A DNA stretch of 64,000 bases from a virus, in IMG/VR virus record IMGVR_UViG_3300025117_000050, positions 32,702 through 96,701 of that record. The stretch is one strand, 5' to 3'. The notes under the pieces were generated by a model. The model did not search any database. It was not told where the DNA came from and saw only the letters and a list, made by a program, of their open reading frames with translations. Positions within the stretch are counted from its first letter, which is position 1. Every line of letters begins with the position of its first letter. This document shows positions 32,190 to 41,443 of this stretch, in pieces. The position numbers were made by a program, and so were the translations under genes.

Positions 32190-34750
32190 TGATACCATAT
32201 ATTCAAACAGATGGTAAAAATAAAATTAATTGCAATGTAGATTTAATTATTTTAGATGAAAGTGAACCAATATTAATTTCTTTATGTGATTTAAACATTA
32301 AGAATAAAAAAATATGTGCAGATTTAATTTCTCATTCTTATGAATTATCACTAAGAGATAGAGAAGATACATTTTATAGTAAGAATTTATATGGTAGAGA
32401 TAATCATTATAGATATAAGTCAGATAAAATGGAGAATAATTTAACTCATACAATTATATATAATACTAAAATTAATCAGTATTGCATTAATTGGAATAAT
32501 GAAGATAAAAGTAAGATTCTTACTAAGTATTTTAGAAATATTCATTATTTACCTGTTACAAGTGAAATTGTAAAAATAATTTTAGACAAAGATAAAATTG
32601 AACAAGACAAATATAAATATAGTAGTTATGGTTATGTTAGTGAATGTACAGTTTATACTAATAATCCAATGTTTGCAGAGTTAAAAGTATATAAAATTAA
32701 TGTAACTTGGTTTAAAGAGAAGTTAAATAATTTGAAATTAGAAGGTTTTAAAGATGATTTTGATTGGAGTACAATTGAGGATATTGAAGGATATATTTTC
32801 AAATTTTTAGAACAAATTAAAGAAAGATTAAAGAATAATATTAAGATATTGTATAATAAGGATAATATTAATCCTAAAATATTTGAGGGTAAATTAAAAC
32901 CTTTTGATGGTCAAATACCTGTGATTCAAGCAGGGTTAGAAGTGTTGAAGAGAGATAGAGTTGTTTATTTAAATTGTGAACAAGGATTCGGAAAAACATT
33001 ATGTGCAACAAAAATTAATCATTGTTTTTTATATCAACATAATAAAAATTATGTAACATTTATGACCATACCATCTATTACATTAACTCAATGGAAAGAT
33101 GAAATAAAAAATAGTATTAAAGATAAAGTATATATACATATTATTAAGAAAACTACAGATTTTATTAAACTATATAATCAAACTAATTTACAATTTGATA
33201 AACCTACTTATATTCTTGTTGGTAAAGAAACATTTAAACTTGATGCTAAAAAAGTATCAGGAGTAAATATAAAAACTAGAGAAATAAAAATGAAAAAAGA
33301 AGTGCAACATAATTATTACTATAAAACTATTGAAATAGTTAAAGAAAAAATCACTATTGCTTGCTGTCCTGATTGTGGAGTACCATTAAGAAATGAATTA
33401 AGGAAAAAAGAAGATGTATTTTTTACAGAAAAAGAATTTCAAGGTAATCCTAAGAAATCAAATTATAAATGTTATAATTGTAATAGTGTCTTGTGGCAGA
33501 AAACATATGATAAAACAAAGAAAGTAAGTTTAATAAATTTTATTAAAGTAAAAAATATTCATTTTGATAGTGTAATTATTGATGAAATACATCAGGCAAA
33601 TGGTATAGAAACAATAATTTCAAATGCTACTAGAACTTTATTTAACTATAGTAAAAAAATAATATGCCTTACAGGAACCTCAAATTCAGGATATGCTTCG
33701 TCAATTCATAATATTCTTTTAGGATTATTCCCTAATAAACTTAAAAAGAATGAAGTATTAGATATTAAACAATTCATAAAAACATATGGAACATTAATGG
33801 CAGTTAGCAAGAAAAGAGATGGAGAATATTATCGTTATGGCAGAAGTGAGATTAAAGATAGCGATTATAAAGAGGTCGAAGGGATAAATAGTATCGCTTA
33901 TACAAAATATCTAGCAGAAAATTATATATTTGCAACATTAGACGATTTAGGAAAAGACTTACCAGAATTAATTGAAACATATATTCCAATTAAACAAAGT
34001 GACATTATGGAATCTAATGAAAAAAGACTATGGGATGATATTAAATCAGCAAATGCATTTAATTCAAAAATGTATGAGGATTCAATTGTAAAACATTACA
34101 TTAATAATCCTTTTAATTGGGATAGTATATCTATTGAAGGGAAAGATGTAACAAATATTGTTCAACCAATTTGTATTCCCAATATTATTTTACCAAAAGA
34201 AAGATTGCTTCTATTAGATATTGTTCAACAAGAATTATTAGAAAATAGGAAATGTTGCATTTATACATTCTTTAATAACGGTGGAATGTATATGCAAAGT
34301 GATACTATATCAAAAAGAATTGAATATTTACTAAATAAAAATAATATTAGAACATTTACATTGAAACAATCTGTCCCTACATATGAAAGAAGAGATTTAA
34401 TTGAAAAGAAAAAAGATAATTTTGATGTATTAATAACTAATCCTCAACTAGTTGAATGTGGAATTAATATGGTATTTATTCCAAGTTATATAAATTATAT
34501 GCCAAGTTATCATATTAATATGGTAGATCAATCTAATAGAAGAGGGTATCGTGCAAATAGTACGTTAGAAAATAGAATTTTTCATTTGTATTATGACAAT
34601 TCATGTGAAAATAGTATTATCAAAAGATACCAAAGAAAGAAAGCAGAAAGTAAGGCAATTGTAGGACAATTCAATATTGCATTAGAAAATGATGATTCAA
34701 TTAGAACTGCAAGTAAGTTTGGTAAGAAAATTAATGATGGAGTTGTGTAA
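32189..34750 (+). CDS. SF2 helicase with internal zinc ribbon, coupled to the methyltransferase
   Basis: 853 residues. Walker A is EQGFGKTL (about 262-269), motif II DEIHQA (about 464-469), motif III LTGTSNSG (about 491-498), and motif VI QSNRRGYRAN (about 779-788). A zinc ribbon is inserted between motifs I and II (CCPDCG near 392 and CYNCN near 430). The N-terminal 230 residues are unique and beta-rich. It has the look of SF2 helicases paired with DUF6094-type methyltransferases on mobile elements. It probably translocates on DNA. No nuclease motif is visible, so a complete restriction system is not shown. Confidence 0.82.
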   Translation: MIPYIQTDGKNKINCNVDLIILDESEPILISLCDLNIKNKKICADLISHSYELSLRDREDTFYSKNLYGRDNHYRYKSDKMENNLTHTIIYNTKINQYCINWNNEDKSKILTKYFRNIHYLPVTSEIVKIILDKDKIEQDKYKYSSYGYVSECTVYTNNPMFAELKVYKINVTWFKEKLNNLKLEGFKDDFDWSTIEDIEGYIFKFLEQIKERLKNNIKILYNKDNINPKIFEGKLKPFDGQIPVIQAGLEVLKRDRVVYLNCEQGFGKTLCATKINHCFLYQHNKNYVTFMTIPSITLTQWKDEIKNSIKDKVYIHIIKKTTDFIKLYNQTNLQFDKPTYILVGKETFKLDAKKVSGVNIKTREIKMKKEVQHNYYYKTIEIVKEKITIACCPDCGVPLRNELRKKEDVFFTEKEFQGNPKKSNYKCYNCNSVLWQKTYDKTKKVSLINFIKVKNIHFDSVIIDEIHQANGIETIISNATRTLFNYSKKIICLTGTSNSGYASSIHNILLGLFPNKLKKNEVLDIKQFIKTYGTLMAVSKKRDGEYYRYGRSEIKDSDYKEVEGINSIAYTKYLAENYIFATLDDLGKDLPELIETYIPIKQSDIMESNEKRLWDDIKSANAFNSKMYEDSIVKHYINNPFNWDSISIEGKDVTNIVQPICIPNIILPKERLLLLDIVQQELLENRKCCIYTFFNNGGMYMQSDTISKRIEYLLNKNNIRTFTLKQSVPTYERRDLIEKKKDNFDVLITNPQLVECGINMVFIPSYINYMPSYHINMVDQSNRRGYRANSTLENRIFHLYYDNSCENSIIKRYQRKKAESKAIVGQFNIALENDDSIRTASKFGKKINDGVV

Positions 34751-34883
34751 TATTCATATTTATATTGAAGAAAATAGAATATATCAATTGAAAAACGGAG
34801 TAAATCGAAGAAAACGGGAGGTAAACAGAGTTTTATAGTAAGTAAATCATTACCAAATATTGGTTTGGTCATGAAAATAATTC

Positions 34884-34912
34884 TTGACAAAGTAATAACA
34901 GAATGTTAAAAT
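34884..34912 (+). promoter_or_regulatory. Promoter for the lipoprotein genes
   Basis: TTGACA (34884-34889), 17-base spacer, TAAAAT (34907-34912). The spacer ends in acagaatgt, also present in the promoter at 41124. It drives the lipoprotein genes from 34959. Confidence 0.7.
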
Positions 34913-34958
34913 AATTATAGTAAAAAAACAATAAAATAATAAAAAGGAGATTAAATTT

Positions 34959-35245
34959 ATGAAAAAATTATTAGTTGTTGGGACTATTGTATTATCTCTT
35001 GCGTTAACAGGTTGCAATGCAGGAAGTAGACATTTTGGTGGAACAATAAATATAGACCTTCCAAAAAATCAAAAATTAATCACTGCAACATGGAAAGAAG
35101 ATAGTTTATGGTATTTAACTAAACCAATGAATAATAATGAAATTGCAGAAACATATGTATTCCAAGAAGATAGTAATTTGGTGTTTTAGAAGGCAAAGTT
35201 ATATTTAAAGAAAATAAAGAAGAATTAGTTATAAAAAGTAAATAA
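34959..35245 (+). pseudogene. Small lipoprotein with a frameshift in its last third
   Basis: The signal peptide MKKLLVVGTIVLSLALTGC ends in a lipobox (LTGC, Cys at 19). The frame stops at TAG 35187-35189 after EDSNLVF. Adding one G in the gg at about 35180 would read NLGVLEGKVIFKEN and continue to TAA at 35243. That matches the expected ending of this family of small phage lipoproteins (family recalled, not searched). The surface-exposed product may act in the host membrane. Confidence 0.65.
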
Positions 35246-35295
35246 AATAATGTATGCACAAAATATAATAAAAATACAAAAAGGAGAAATGAATT

Positions 35296-35817
35296 ATGAA
35301 AATTAGAAAGATTGTTTTAGTAGTTATATTATCTACAATGTTATTTGTTTTAGTTGGGTGTGAAGAAACCACAAGAAATAAAATAGACAATCAAGCAGAG
35401 AAAAAAGCAGAACAAGCAGTAAGGATGATGGAACAAACTCCTACTCCATCATTAGAACGTAGTCTTGAACGTGAAAATATTGTTAAAAGATTAAAAATTA
35501 CAAATGATGCTAATACATTACAATGGATTTATCCTATGAGCGCAGGTAGAGTTATTGGAAGATTTCCTGTACTTGGTAAAATAACTAGCGGTTCAAAAAA
35601 ACTAACTCCTGATATGGATGTTTATAATAGCAATAGACCAATGCCAGATGAAATGGGAGCATATGGTAGTAGTGACGGTTATGTATTTTGGTTCGACCCT
35701 GCTGGACGATATCATCAACATAAAGGAGATTATTTTTTAAGTCCTGTGCCATATAAAATTGATTTAAATTATGGAACCATTTCAGTAGAAATTGATAAAT
35801 CAGTTCAAGATAAATAA
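35296..35817 (+). CDS. Lipoprotein of unknown function
   Basis: 173 residues; signal peptide with lipobox LVGC (Cys22), then EETTRNKIDNQAEKKAEQAV and a folded domain with IYPMSAGRVIGRFPVLGKIT and GYVFWFDPAGRYHQHKGDYF. Two lipoproteins in a row suggest a superinfection-related or membrane-modifying role, which is inference. Aaaaaggag site. Confidence 0.75.
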   Translation: MKIRKIVLVVILSTMLFVLVGCEETTRNKIDNQAEKKAEQAVRMMEQTPTPSLERSLERENIVKRLKITNDANTLQWIYPMSAGRVIGRFPVLGKITSGSKKLTPDMDVYNSNRPMPDEMGAYGSSDGYVFWFDPAGRYHQHKGDYFLSPVPYKIDLNYGTISVEIDKSVQDK

Positions 35818-35842
35818 ATTATAAAAAGGATAAGGTGATATT

Positions 35843-36298
35843 ATGAAAATATTATTAATTGGATTAGCAATAATTTTCAGTCTAGGATTTATAAGTGCAG
35901 GATTAGGATTAATTACTTTACCAGGACATGTAGCAAGCAATAGTGTCCAAACGGCACATGATGTAGTAGATAAAACTATTAATGCAAATAATGCATTATT
36001 TAATTATGAAGAATTCTTTAATAAATATGAAGGTGCTAAGATGCAAGCAACAAATATCAAGAATACAGAAAAAGCAATTCAAACATTAAAAGATACTTAT
36101 GGTGAAGATGCAATAAAGTGGTCTAAAGATGTTCGTAATGATTATTCTAATCTTCAACAAAATATTGAAGGATATAAAATGATGTATCAAAAAACTGTTC
36201 AAGAGTATAATGCAGATAGTCAAAAATTAAATAGAAATTTATTTAAATCAAAAAGTTTACCTTATATGCTGCCAGATTATTATAAGATGATTGATTAA
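35843..36298 (+). CDS. Membrane-anchored helical protein
   Basis: 151 residues. An N-terminal hydrophobic segment (LLIGLAIIFSLGFISAGLGL) acts as signal anchor or signal peptide. The remainder is long helices, with a coiled coil likely at 50-130 (ATNIKNTEKAIQTLKDTYGE). It is in the same unit as the two lipoproteins. Function unknown. Confidence 0.7.
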   Translation: MKILLIGLAIIFSLGFISAGLGLITLPGHVASNSVQTAHDVVDKTINANNALFNYEEFFNKYEGAKMQATNIKNTEKAIQTLKDTYGEDAIKWSKDVRNDYSNLQQNIEGYKMMYQKTVQEYNADSQKLNRNLFKSKSLPYMLPDYYKMID

Positions 36299-36316
36299 AT
36301 AATTATATATTAATTA

Positions 36317-36384
36317 TAGGAATTTAATAAACTATTGTAAATTTAAGTATTTATTAAATTCCTATTAAAGCAAAATTTTGCTTT
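36317..36384 (+). terminator. Stem-loop plus adjacent palindrome
   Basis: A 15-bp stem (taggaatttaataaa with tttattaaattccta, 36317-36364) is directly followed by an 18-base perfect palindrome, aaagcaaaattttgcttt (36367-36384). The pair closes the lipoprotein unit; the palindrome could also be an operator for the next gene. Confidence 0.6.
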
Positions 36385-36414
36385 AATACTAAGATTATAA
36401 GGGGGAATATTATT

Positions 36415-36588
36415 ATGGAAAATCTAGAAACTATTCGTGCTAATTACGAAAGAGAATATCATCAAACTGCTGAAGAATTATTACAATTAAAGTTGAAAGT
36501 TGAAACTATGATTGAAAATCTATTTGTTGATGGATTTACTATAGACACTAAAAAAGAAATGGTTGAAATTCTGAGAAAATGTAGATAA
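36415..36588 (+). CDS. 57-residue helical protein
   Basis: ATG with aaggggg upstream. Coiled-coil-like (NLETIRANYEREYHQTAEEL and onward), ending RKCR. Function unknown. Confidence 0.55.
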   Translation: MENLETIRANYEREYHQTAEELLQLKLKVETMIENLFVDGFTIDTKKEMVEILRKCR

Positions 36589-36633
36589 ATATCATTACAT
36601 ACATTTTATTAAAATATAAAGGAGATTTAATAT

Positions 36634-37077
36634 ATGCAAGATATTAAATGTGGAGAAATAAATATTATGTTTGAGCATGTTTATTGCACCGAATGTAAAT
36701 ATGGAGAAGAATTAATAGAAAGTATTATAAATTTAAGTGATACACCAACTATATGTGAAAAATGTTGTCCATATGATCCTGAAGATAGTAGACCATTTCA
36801 TAAAAGAAAAAATTATATTTTAAAGGAGAATAAAACTATGAAAAATCAAACAGAAAATTACATAATTCTAAAACCTATCGCTGAGAGATTTAATAGAATT
36901 GCAAATTCTATCTCAGATGATGAAATTAGATCATTAATCAAAGATGAAATGAGAGATCAGCTTAAACGAATTAATTTTTCATCTCAAATTGAAGAAATTA
37001 TTTTTGATTATATTGATAATAATCAAGAAGATATGTTGGATTTGTATAAGCAAGAATTGAAGAATAAGTTTAGATAA
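36634..37077 (+). CDS. Two-domain protein that looks like two fused small genes
   Basis: 147 residues. Residues 1-68 carry a zinc site (CTECKYGEEL, CEKCCPYDP). Residues 69-147 (MKNQTENYIILKPIAERFNR and onward) look like an independent helical protein. A full ribosome site (aaaggagaat) and an in-frame ATG at 36838 sit at the junction. Either the first gene lost its stop, or the second is also made alone by internal initiation. Confidence 0.65.
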   Translation: MQDIKCGEINIMFEHVYCTECKYGEELIESIINLSDTPTICEKCCPYDPEDSRPFHKRKNYILKENKTMKNQTENYIILKPIAERFNRIANSISDDEIRSLIKDEMRDQLKRINFSSQIEEIIFDYIDNNQEDMLDLYKQELKNKFR

Positions 37078-37084
37078 TATAAAA

Positions 37085-37160
37085 AGAGAAGTTGGTAGTA
37101 ATATATGCAATAAAACATAGGAAGTAATATTGCTATAAAAGTAGTTATACCAACTTCTCT
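37085..37160 (+). repeat. 13-bp inverted repeat with a 50-base loop
   Basis: agagaagttggta (37085-37097) pairs perfectly with taccaacttctct (37148-37160). The loop contains no ORF. This could be a structured RNA, a terminator with a large loop, or a protein-binding site pair. Confidence 0.5.
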
Positions 37161-37223
37161 AATAAGATTATAACCAGTGGCAATGTAAAATATGCATACA
37201 TAATATTTAAGAAAGGATTATCT

Positions 37224-37469
37224 ATGAAAATAGCAGAAACATATATTTATTATGTCATATATAATATAACTAAAGATGGATATTACTCAAGAATTGATAA
37301 ATTTAATGATTTTAAAGCTGAATATGAATTTAATAAGTTAATTAGTGAAGCAATTCCTTTTGATAATAGAGCAGAAGCAAATGAATATGTAAGAGAATGG
37401 ATAGATAGAGATAACAAAGATAAATATATTGTTAAGAAAGTTAAGGTAGATTATTCTATAAATAATTGA
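37224..37469 (+). CDS. Small phage protein
   Basis: 81 residues; aagaaagga site. AETYIYYVIYNITKDGYYSR and AEANEYVREWID are phrases of a widespread short phage protein. The TGA stop is followed at once by a ribosome site for the next gene. Confidence 0.6.
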   Translation: MKIAETYIYYVIYNITKDGYYSRIDKFNDFKAEYEFNKLISEAIPFDNRAEANEYVREWIDRDNKDKYIVKKVKVDYSINN

Positions 37470-37484
37470 AGGAGTAGATAAATT

Positions 37485-37693
37485 ATGTATGACTATATTA
37501 TTTGCATGAAAAGTGGCAAAGAGTATAAAATTAAAACACAGTTTAAATTTGAGGAATTAATTATGAAGATAATGCCTAAACAAACTAATGAAATTAAAAT
37601 ATCACATTTTGAATTAATAGAATGTGCAGAAAGAATGTTGCGATTATAGGGAGCGAAATATCTAGTATTGAATATTTTATTAAAGTAGATTAA
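37485..37693 (+). pseudogene. Small gene frameshifted at a short A run
   Basis: ATG 37485 reads MYDYIICMKSGKEYKIKTQF and stops at TAG 37647. One additional A in the aaa at about 37630-37632 would give AEKNVAIIGSEISSIEYFIK and an open frame to TAA at 37691. The restored ending is a typical phage sequence, so the single-base loss is convincing. Confidence 0.6.
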
Positions 37694-37705
37694 GGAGGAT
37701 TAATT

Positions 37706-37942
37706 ATGCAAATTGAAGATTTTAGTTATTACACTGTGCCAATGAATAATATTAAAAAGCATCAGAAAATTATATTATATTCAATTAATAATCTTACTAA
37801 TATTATTGGTTTTAATAATGCAGTGAAATTTGTAATGCAATCTGTATTAATAGAAATACTAATGTATGATAGTAAGTATGTATATCATTATGATTTTGAT
37901 TATTGGTGTGATGAGATTATGAAATGTCCTTATATAGATTGA
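37706..37942 (+). CDS. Small helical phage protein
   Basis: 78 residues; aaggagg site. NLTNIIGFNNAVKFVMQSVLIEILMY then YHYDFDYWCDEIMKC. No family recognised. Confidence 0.6.
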   Translation: MQIEDFSYYTVPMNNIKKHQKIILYSINNLTNIIGFNNAVKFVMQSVLIEILMYDSKYVYHYDFDYWCDEIMKCPYID

Positions 37943-38032
37943 AACATGATAAAAAATTAGTTTGGTTGTGATTTAGGGTATTGATAATATAATTGTATAA
38001 TAAATACACAATAGAAAAAGGAGGATTAAATT

Positions 38033-39130
38033 ATGAGTAGAAAATTAGCAAGCATTAAAACTATCTCAGATATTCAACCAATTGAAAATAGAGATAGGAT
38101 AGAATTGGTGATTGTGGATGGATGGCAAATTATTGTTAAAAAAGGTGAATACAAAATAGGTGATAAAACTATTTTTGTAGAAATTGATTCGGTATTACCT
38201 GAAATACCAGAGTTTGAATTTTTAAGATCGAAGAAATTCAGAATCAAAACAATGAAAATGGCAGGTACATTATCTCAAGGTATTTGTTTACCACTATCTA
38301 TTTTGCCTACAAATAGACAATATAAATTAGAAGATGATGTTACAGAGATAATTGGAATTAAACAATATGAAACAACAAGGGATATTGAACCAGAAGAAAT
38401 AATACCTAAAAATAATAAAAAATTTCAACATCCTATTTTTAAGTATTTATTTAAATATTCATTGTTTAGAAATTTATTATTACCTAAAAAACAAAATAAA
38501 GATTTTCCTGAATTCATATATAAAACTGATGAGACAAGAATTCAAAATATGCCATTTATATTAAAGAATAAAGATAATACATATGTTGTTCGTGAGAAAA
38601 TAAATGGTCAATCAGGCACATTCTTTCTAAAGAAAATGAATAAAAAGTGGTCTTGGCAAAAACAAAATTATGATTTTGGTGTATGTTCAAGAAATCTTAG
38701 ATTATGGAACGAAACAGATAATAGTTATTGGTTTGTTGCAAAGAAGTATAATATAAAAGAAGTGCTTAAAAATTTAATTGGAGATAATGATTTTGTAGCA
38801 ATTCAAGGAGAATGTATATCTCCAAAAGTACAAGGTAATAAATATAAAGTTTCTGAAGCAGATTTATATACTTTTAATCTTATTTATCCAGATGGTAAAG
38901 TATCTTGTCTATGGGGAGAAGAAATATTAAAGCATCATGGGATTAAATGGTGTCCTTTGATTGAGAAGAATTTTATATTACCTGATTCAGTTAATGAATT
39001 ACTTGATTATTCAACAGGCAAATCAAAATTATATAATACTTTAAGAGAAGGTTTAGTATTTAGAAATTATGAAAAGAATTTATCATTTAAAGCGGTAAGT
39101 CCTGAATTTTTGATTAAGAATGATGAATAG
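38033..39130 (+). CDS. RNA ligase (DRB0094/Rnl5-like)
   Basis: 365 residues, close to the family's usual size. An N-terminal OB-like domain (about 1-120; LASIKTISDIQPIENRDRIE and VDGWQIIVKKGEYKIGD) is followed by a nucleotidyltransferase domain. Its motif I is REKINGQSGTFF, placing the adenylated lysine at K189. Later phrases IQGECISPKVQGN and EGLVFRNYE fit motifs IIIa and IV, and FKAVSPEFL motif V. Such enzymes seal RNA or nicks with a 3' RNA end and may repair host-cut tRNA. Its own ribosome site is gaggatt-type; the promoter region is weak. Confidence 0.85.
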   Translation: MSRKLASIKTISDIQPIENRDRIELVIVDGWQIIVKKGEYKIGDKTIFVEIDSVLPEIPEFEFLRSKKFRIKTMKMAGTLSQGICLPLSILPTNRQYKLEDDVTEIIGIKQYETTRDIEPEEIIPKNNKKFQHPIFKYLFKYSLFRNLLLPKKQNKDFPEFIYKTDETRIQNMPFILKNKDNTYVVREKINGQSGTFFLKKMNKKWSWQKQNYDFGVCSRNLRLWNETDNSYWFVAKKYNIKEVLKNLIGDNDFVAIQGECISPKVQGNKYKVSEADLYTFNLIYPDGKVSCLWGEEILKHHGIKWCPLIEKNFILPDSVNELLDYSTGKSKLYNTLREGLVFRNYEKNLSFKAVSPEFLIKNDE

Positions 39131-39185
39131 ATTAATAAAATAAATTTAATTGGTTTAACTTAAATGAAAGGAGAATATAATAATA

Positions 39186-40283
39186 TTGAAAACAAATATC
39201 TTCATACCTAAAACTATCAAAGTAGGTTTTCAAAATAGGTCTGATACATATACTCAAAAATTAGCCTACGTGATTTATTATGATCAAAAAAATGTATTAC
39301 GTAAAGAAAAATCCTGGGAAGGCTGGCGGGATAAAAATATTGAACCACAAGAATTTTCTAATGAACCAACGTCAGGATTTGTGTTGAATAAGAAAGTCGG
39401 CGATTATAGATCGGATTGGAATCACAGACATGCTTATTGTAGAGTATATGATTCAAGAGGAGATTTTGAGTTTGAAATAACAATAGAAAATCTACTTTAC
39501 ATCTTAGAAAATGCAACGTCTACAAAAGGAAAAGGGTTAGAAGGAGAATTCATTTATGGTTGGAGTAGCAAGGATATCCTATTAATTCCTTGTGAATCTC
39601 CAGATTATAAAGAAATTACTCAATATAACAATATGATTCATGAGAAAAACTATGTAAAGGTTAAAGACTTGACATTAGGTGGTACATATAAAACTAAATC
39701 AGATGAAGAATATATTTATATGGGTAGATTTGATTATTATGATACTAAAGATGAAAGAATATATAAATCAAATAGTCGTTATGATTATGAATGGGTAACG
39801 AATAAAATAAACAAAGGTAAACATCATTATTTTATCAGAAGGTATGATGATAATGATAAATATAGTAGTAAATGGATTAGTTTATTAACATTAAAAAGTT
39901 TAGGAGAAAGATTTATCTCAATAGTATCTTTAGAATGTGTCGATAATTACGCAGAATTATTTAATAAACTTGAATGTAACGAACATTATTCTCCTGTTGA
40001 TGATAGTAAGGATGAATATATAGAATATACTTTTGAAGAATTTAGTAAAAAGGCAACAAATAGAGGGATATATTTTTATGATACAGATAAAAGATATATT
40101 TCTGTAGAAAAAATGTATAATAATACAGGTAAATATTATCTTAGAGATGGTAATACTTATGGTTTTCTTAATAATAATAGAACATATATAGAGTATACTT
40201 TGGAGGAAATATACAATAAATATAAACCAATGTATAAAAACACATATCTAACAAATGGAAAATTATATTCGGAGGGAAAATAA
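39186..40283 (+). CDS. Large hypothetical phage protein (TTG start)
   Basis: 365 residues, aaaggag before TTG. The N-terminal part (YVIYYDQKNVLRKEKSWEGW, then FVLNKKVGDYRSDWNHR) is a known conserved opening of hypothetical phage proteins. Several beta domains follow. No enzyme motif. It ends two bases before the next ATG. Confidence 0.7.
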   Translation: MKTNIFIPKTIKVGFQNRSDTYTQKLAYVIYYDQKNVLRKEKSWEGWRDKNIEPQEFSNEPTSGFVLNKKVGDYRSDWNHRHAYCRVYDSRGDFEFEITIENLLYILENATSTKGKGLEGEFIYGWSSKDILLIPCESPDYKEITQYNNMIHEKNYVKVKDLTLGGTYKTKSDEEYIYMGRFDYYDTKDERIYKSNSRYDYEWVTNKINKGKHHYFIRRYDDNDKYSSKWISLLTLKSLGERFISIVSLECVDNYAELFNKLECNEHYSPVDDSKDEYIEYTFEEFSKKATNRGIYFYDTDKRYISVEKMYNNTGKYYLRDGNTYGFLNNNRTYIEYTLEEIYNKYKPMYKNTYLTNGKLYSEGK

Positions 40284-40284
40284 T

Positions 40285-40707
40285 ATGAGTGAAAAACAAA
40301 TGACAAATGATGATAAGATTATGTTGTTAAAATCGCAGATTGCAGAGAAGAAGAAGAAAGGTTTAAAAACTAAAAAGAAATTTTCACCATTAACAAATTG
40401 TTCTATAGAAATTGATGGAGTAAGATTGAATTTACAAGTATTGAACAAAGAAAATTTAATTCATTTATTAGTTAAATTAAATTCATATTTATTATCTGCT
40501 GTTGATTTAGGTTTAGAAGATGAATATAATTTTTCTGGTTATAGTATTGATCAATGGATTACTGATGTTAAATTGAAATTAGATATTTTAAAGTATGAGG
40601 AAGAGGATAGAAAGTTGAAGGAATTGGAACGGAAACTTCATGTGCTGCTATCCTCCGAAAAACAGGTCGAATTAGCGATTAATGAAATTGAATCTTTGAT
40701 TAAATAG
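40285..40707 (+). CDS. Helical hypothetical protein
   Basis: 140 residues from the ATG at 40285 (cggaggg site). Basic N-terminus (KSQIAEKKKKGLKTKKK), central beta pair, long coiled-coil C-terminus. Function unknown. Confidence 0.65.
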   Translation: MSEKQMTNDDKIMLLKSQIAEKKKKGLKTKKKFSPLTNCSIEIDGVRLNLQVLNKENLIHLLVKLNSYLLSAVDLGLEDEYNFSGYSIDQWITDVKLKLDILKYEEEDRKLKELERKLHVLLSSEKQVELAINEIESLIK

Positions 40708-40739
40708 TCTGGTAAAATGATATTAAAAAGGAGATTATT

Positions 40740-41012
40740 ATGGAAGTAATTATAAATGGTATAAAATATATTCCCGATGTGGGAGAAGTGAATAAATCTA
40801 ATAATTGTTCTTCTAATTTGGTGTCTAGTTGTAGAACTTGTGATAGGCAGATAAATAGAGGAGGTTATAAGTGTGCTTTACATATAGATAGATATGTTGA
40901 ATGTTTGGAAAATAATCGAAAATATTATGAAAAAACATCAGGTGGAAAAGTAATAGACTTACAAGGATTAGTATTACCTGAACCTGTTTTTCCTTATAAG
41001 ATATGGTTTTAA
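40740..41012 (+). CDS. Small cysteine-containing protein
   Basis: 90 residues; aaaaggag site. CSSNLVSSCRTCDRQINRGG then CALHIDRYVECLEN may bind metal. Function unknown. Confidence 0.6.
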   Translation: MEVIINGIKYIPDVGEVNKSNNCSSNLVSSCRTCDRQINRGGYKCALHIDRYVECLENNRKYYEKTSGGKVIDLQGLVLPEPVFPYKIWF

Positions 41013-41032
41013 TTACATGATATGAATAAATA

Positions 41033-41097
41033 GAGAAAATTGTGTTTTCGCAAATCATTGATTTTATTGGGTTTGTGAAAACAAAACTCACAACCAA
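41033..41097. terminator. Imperfect stem-loop
   Basis: gtgttttcgcaaatc and gggtttgtgaaaacaaaac pair imperfectly, with a run of A after the stem, between the preceding gene and the promoter at 41124. A terminator for either strand is plausible. Confidence 0.4.
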
Positions 41098-41123
41098 ACA
41101 TAAATTTCATGCTGAAATTATAT

Positions 41124-41152
41124 TTGACATACTACTAACAAAATGTTAAAAT
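41124..41152 (+). promoter_or_regulatory. Promoter for the gene at 41184
   Basis: TTGACA (41124-41129), 17-base spacer, TAAAAT (41147-41152). The -10 end of its spacer (aatgt) and its -10 match those of the 34884 promoter. Confidence 0.7.
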
Positions 41153-41183
41153 AAATACAACATCAAAAAGGAGATAATACATA

Positions 41184-41429
41184 ATGCAAAAATGTAAAAT
41201 TTGTGGTAAATGGATAGATTGGGATAACCAAAATATTCATTATGGTGGACATGTTTGTAATATTACTACAGGGAAAGAAACTCCTTGGAGTAAAGAAGAA
41301 ATAATAAATAATGATAAATATAAAAATGCAATTGAAACAATTAGAAGTAATTATCCACCAGAAAATTATACTGCACTGAGAGAAGCATTAGATTTGGCTA
41401 TGGAATGTTTAAGTGAGAAATTAGTATAA
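41184..41429 (+). CDS. Small protein with zinc ribbon and helical tail
   Basis: 81 residues. CKICGKWIDWDN and HVCNITTGKET, then a helical tail with ENYTALREALDLAMECL, a pattern common in Firmicute phage early proteins. Followed by a hairpin. Confidence 0.65.
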   Translation: MQKCKICGKWIDWDNQNIHYGGHVCNITTGKETPWSKEEIINNDKYKNAIETIRSNYPPENYTALREALDLAMECLSEKLV

Positions 41430-41443
41430 ATATATTTTGTAAA

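Noticed and set aside
30837-34750. Type III restriction-modification system
   Set aside because: The methyltransferase and helicase motifs are present, but I see no endonuclease motif (PD-ExK) in the helicase and no typical Mod target-recognition layout.
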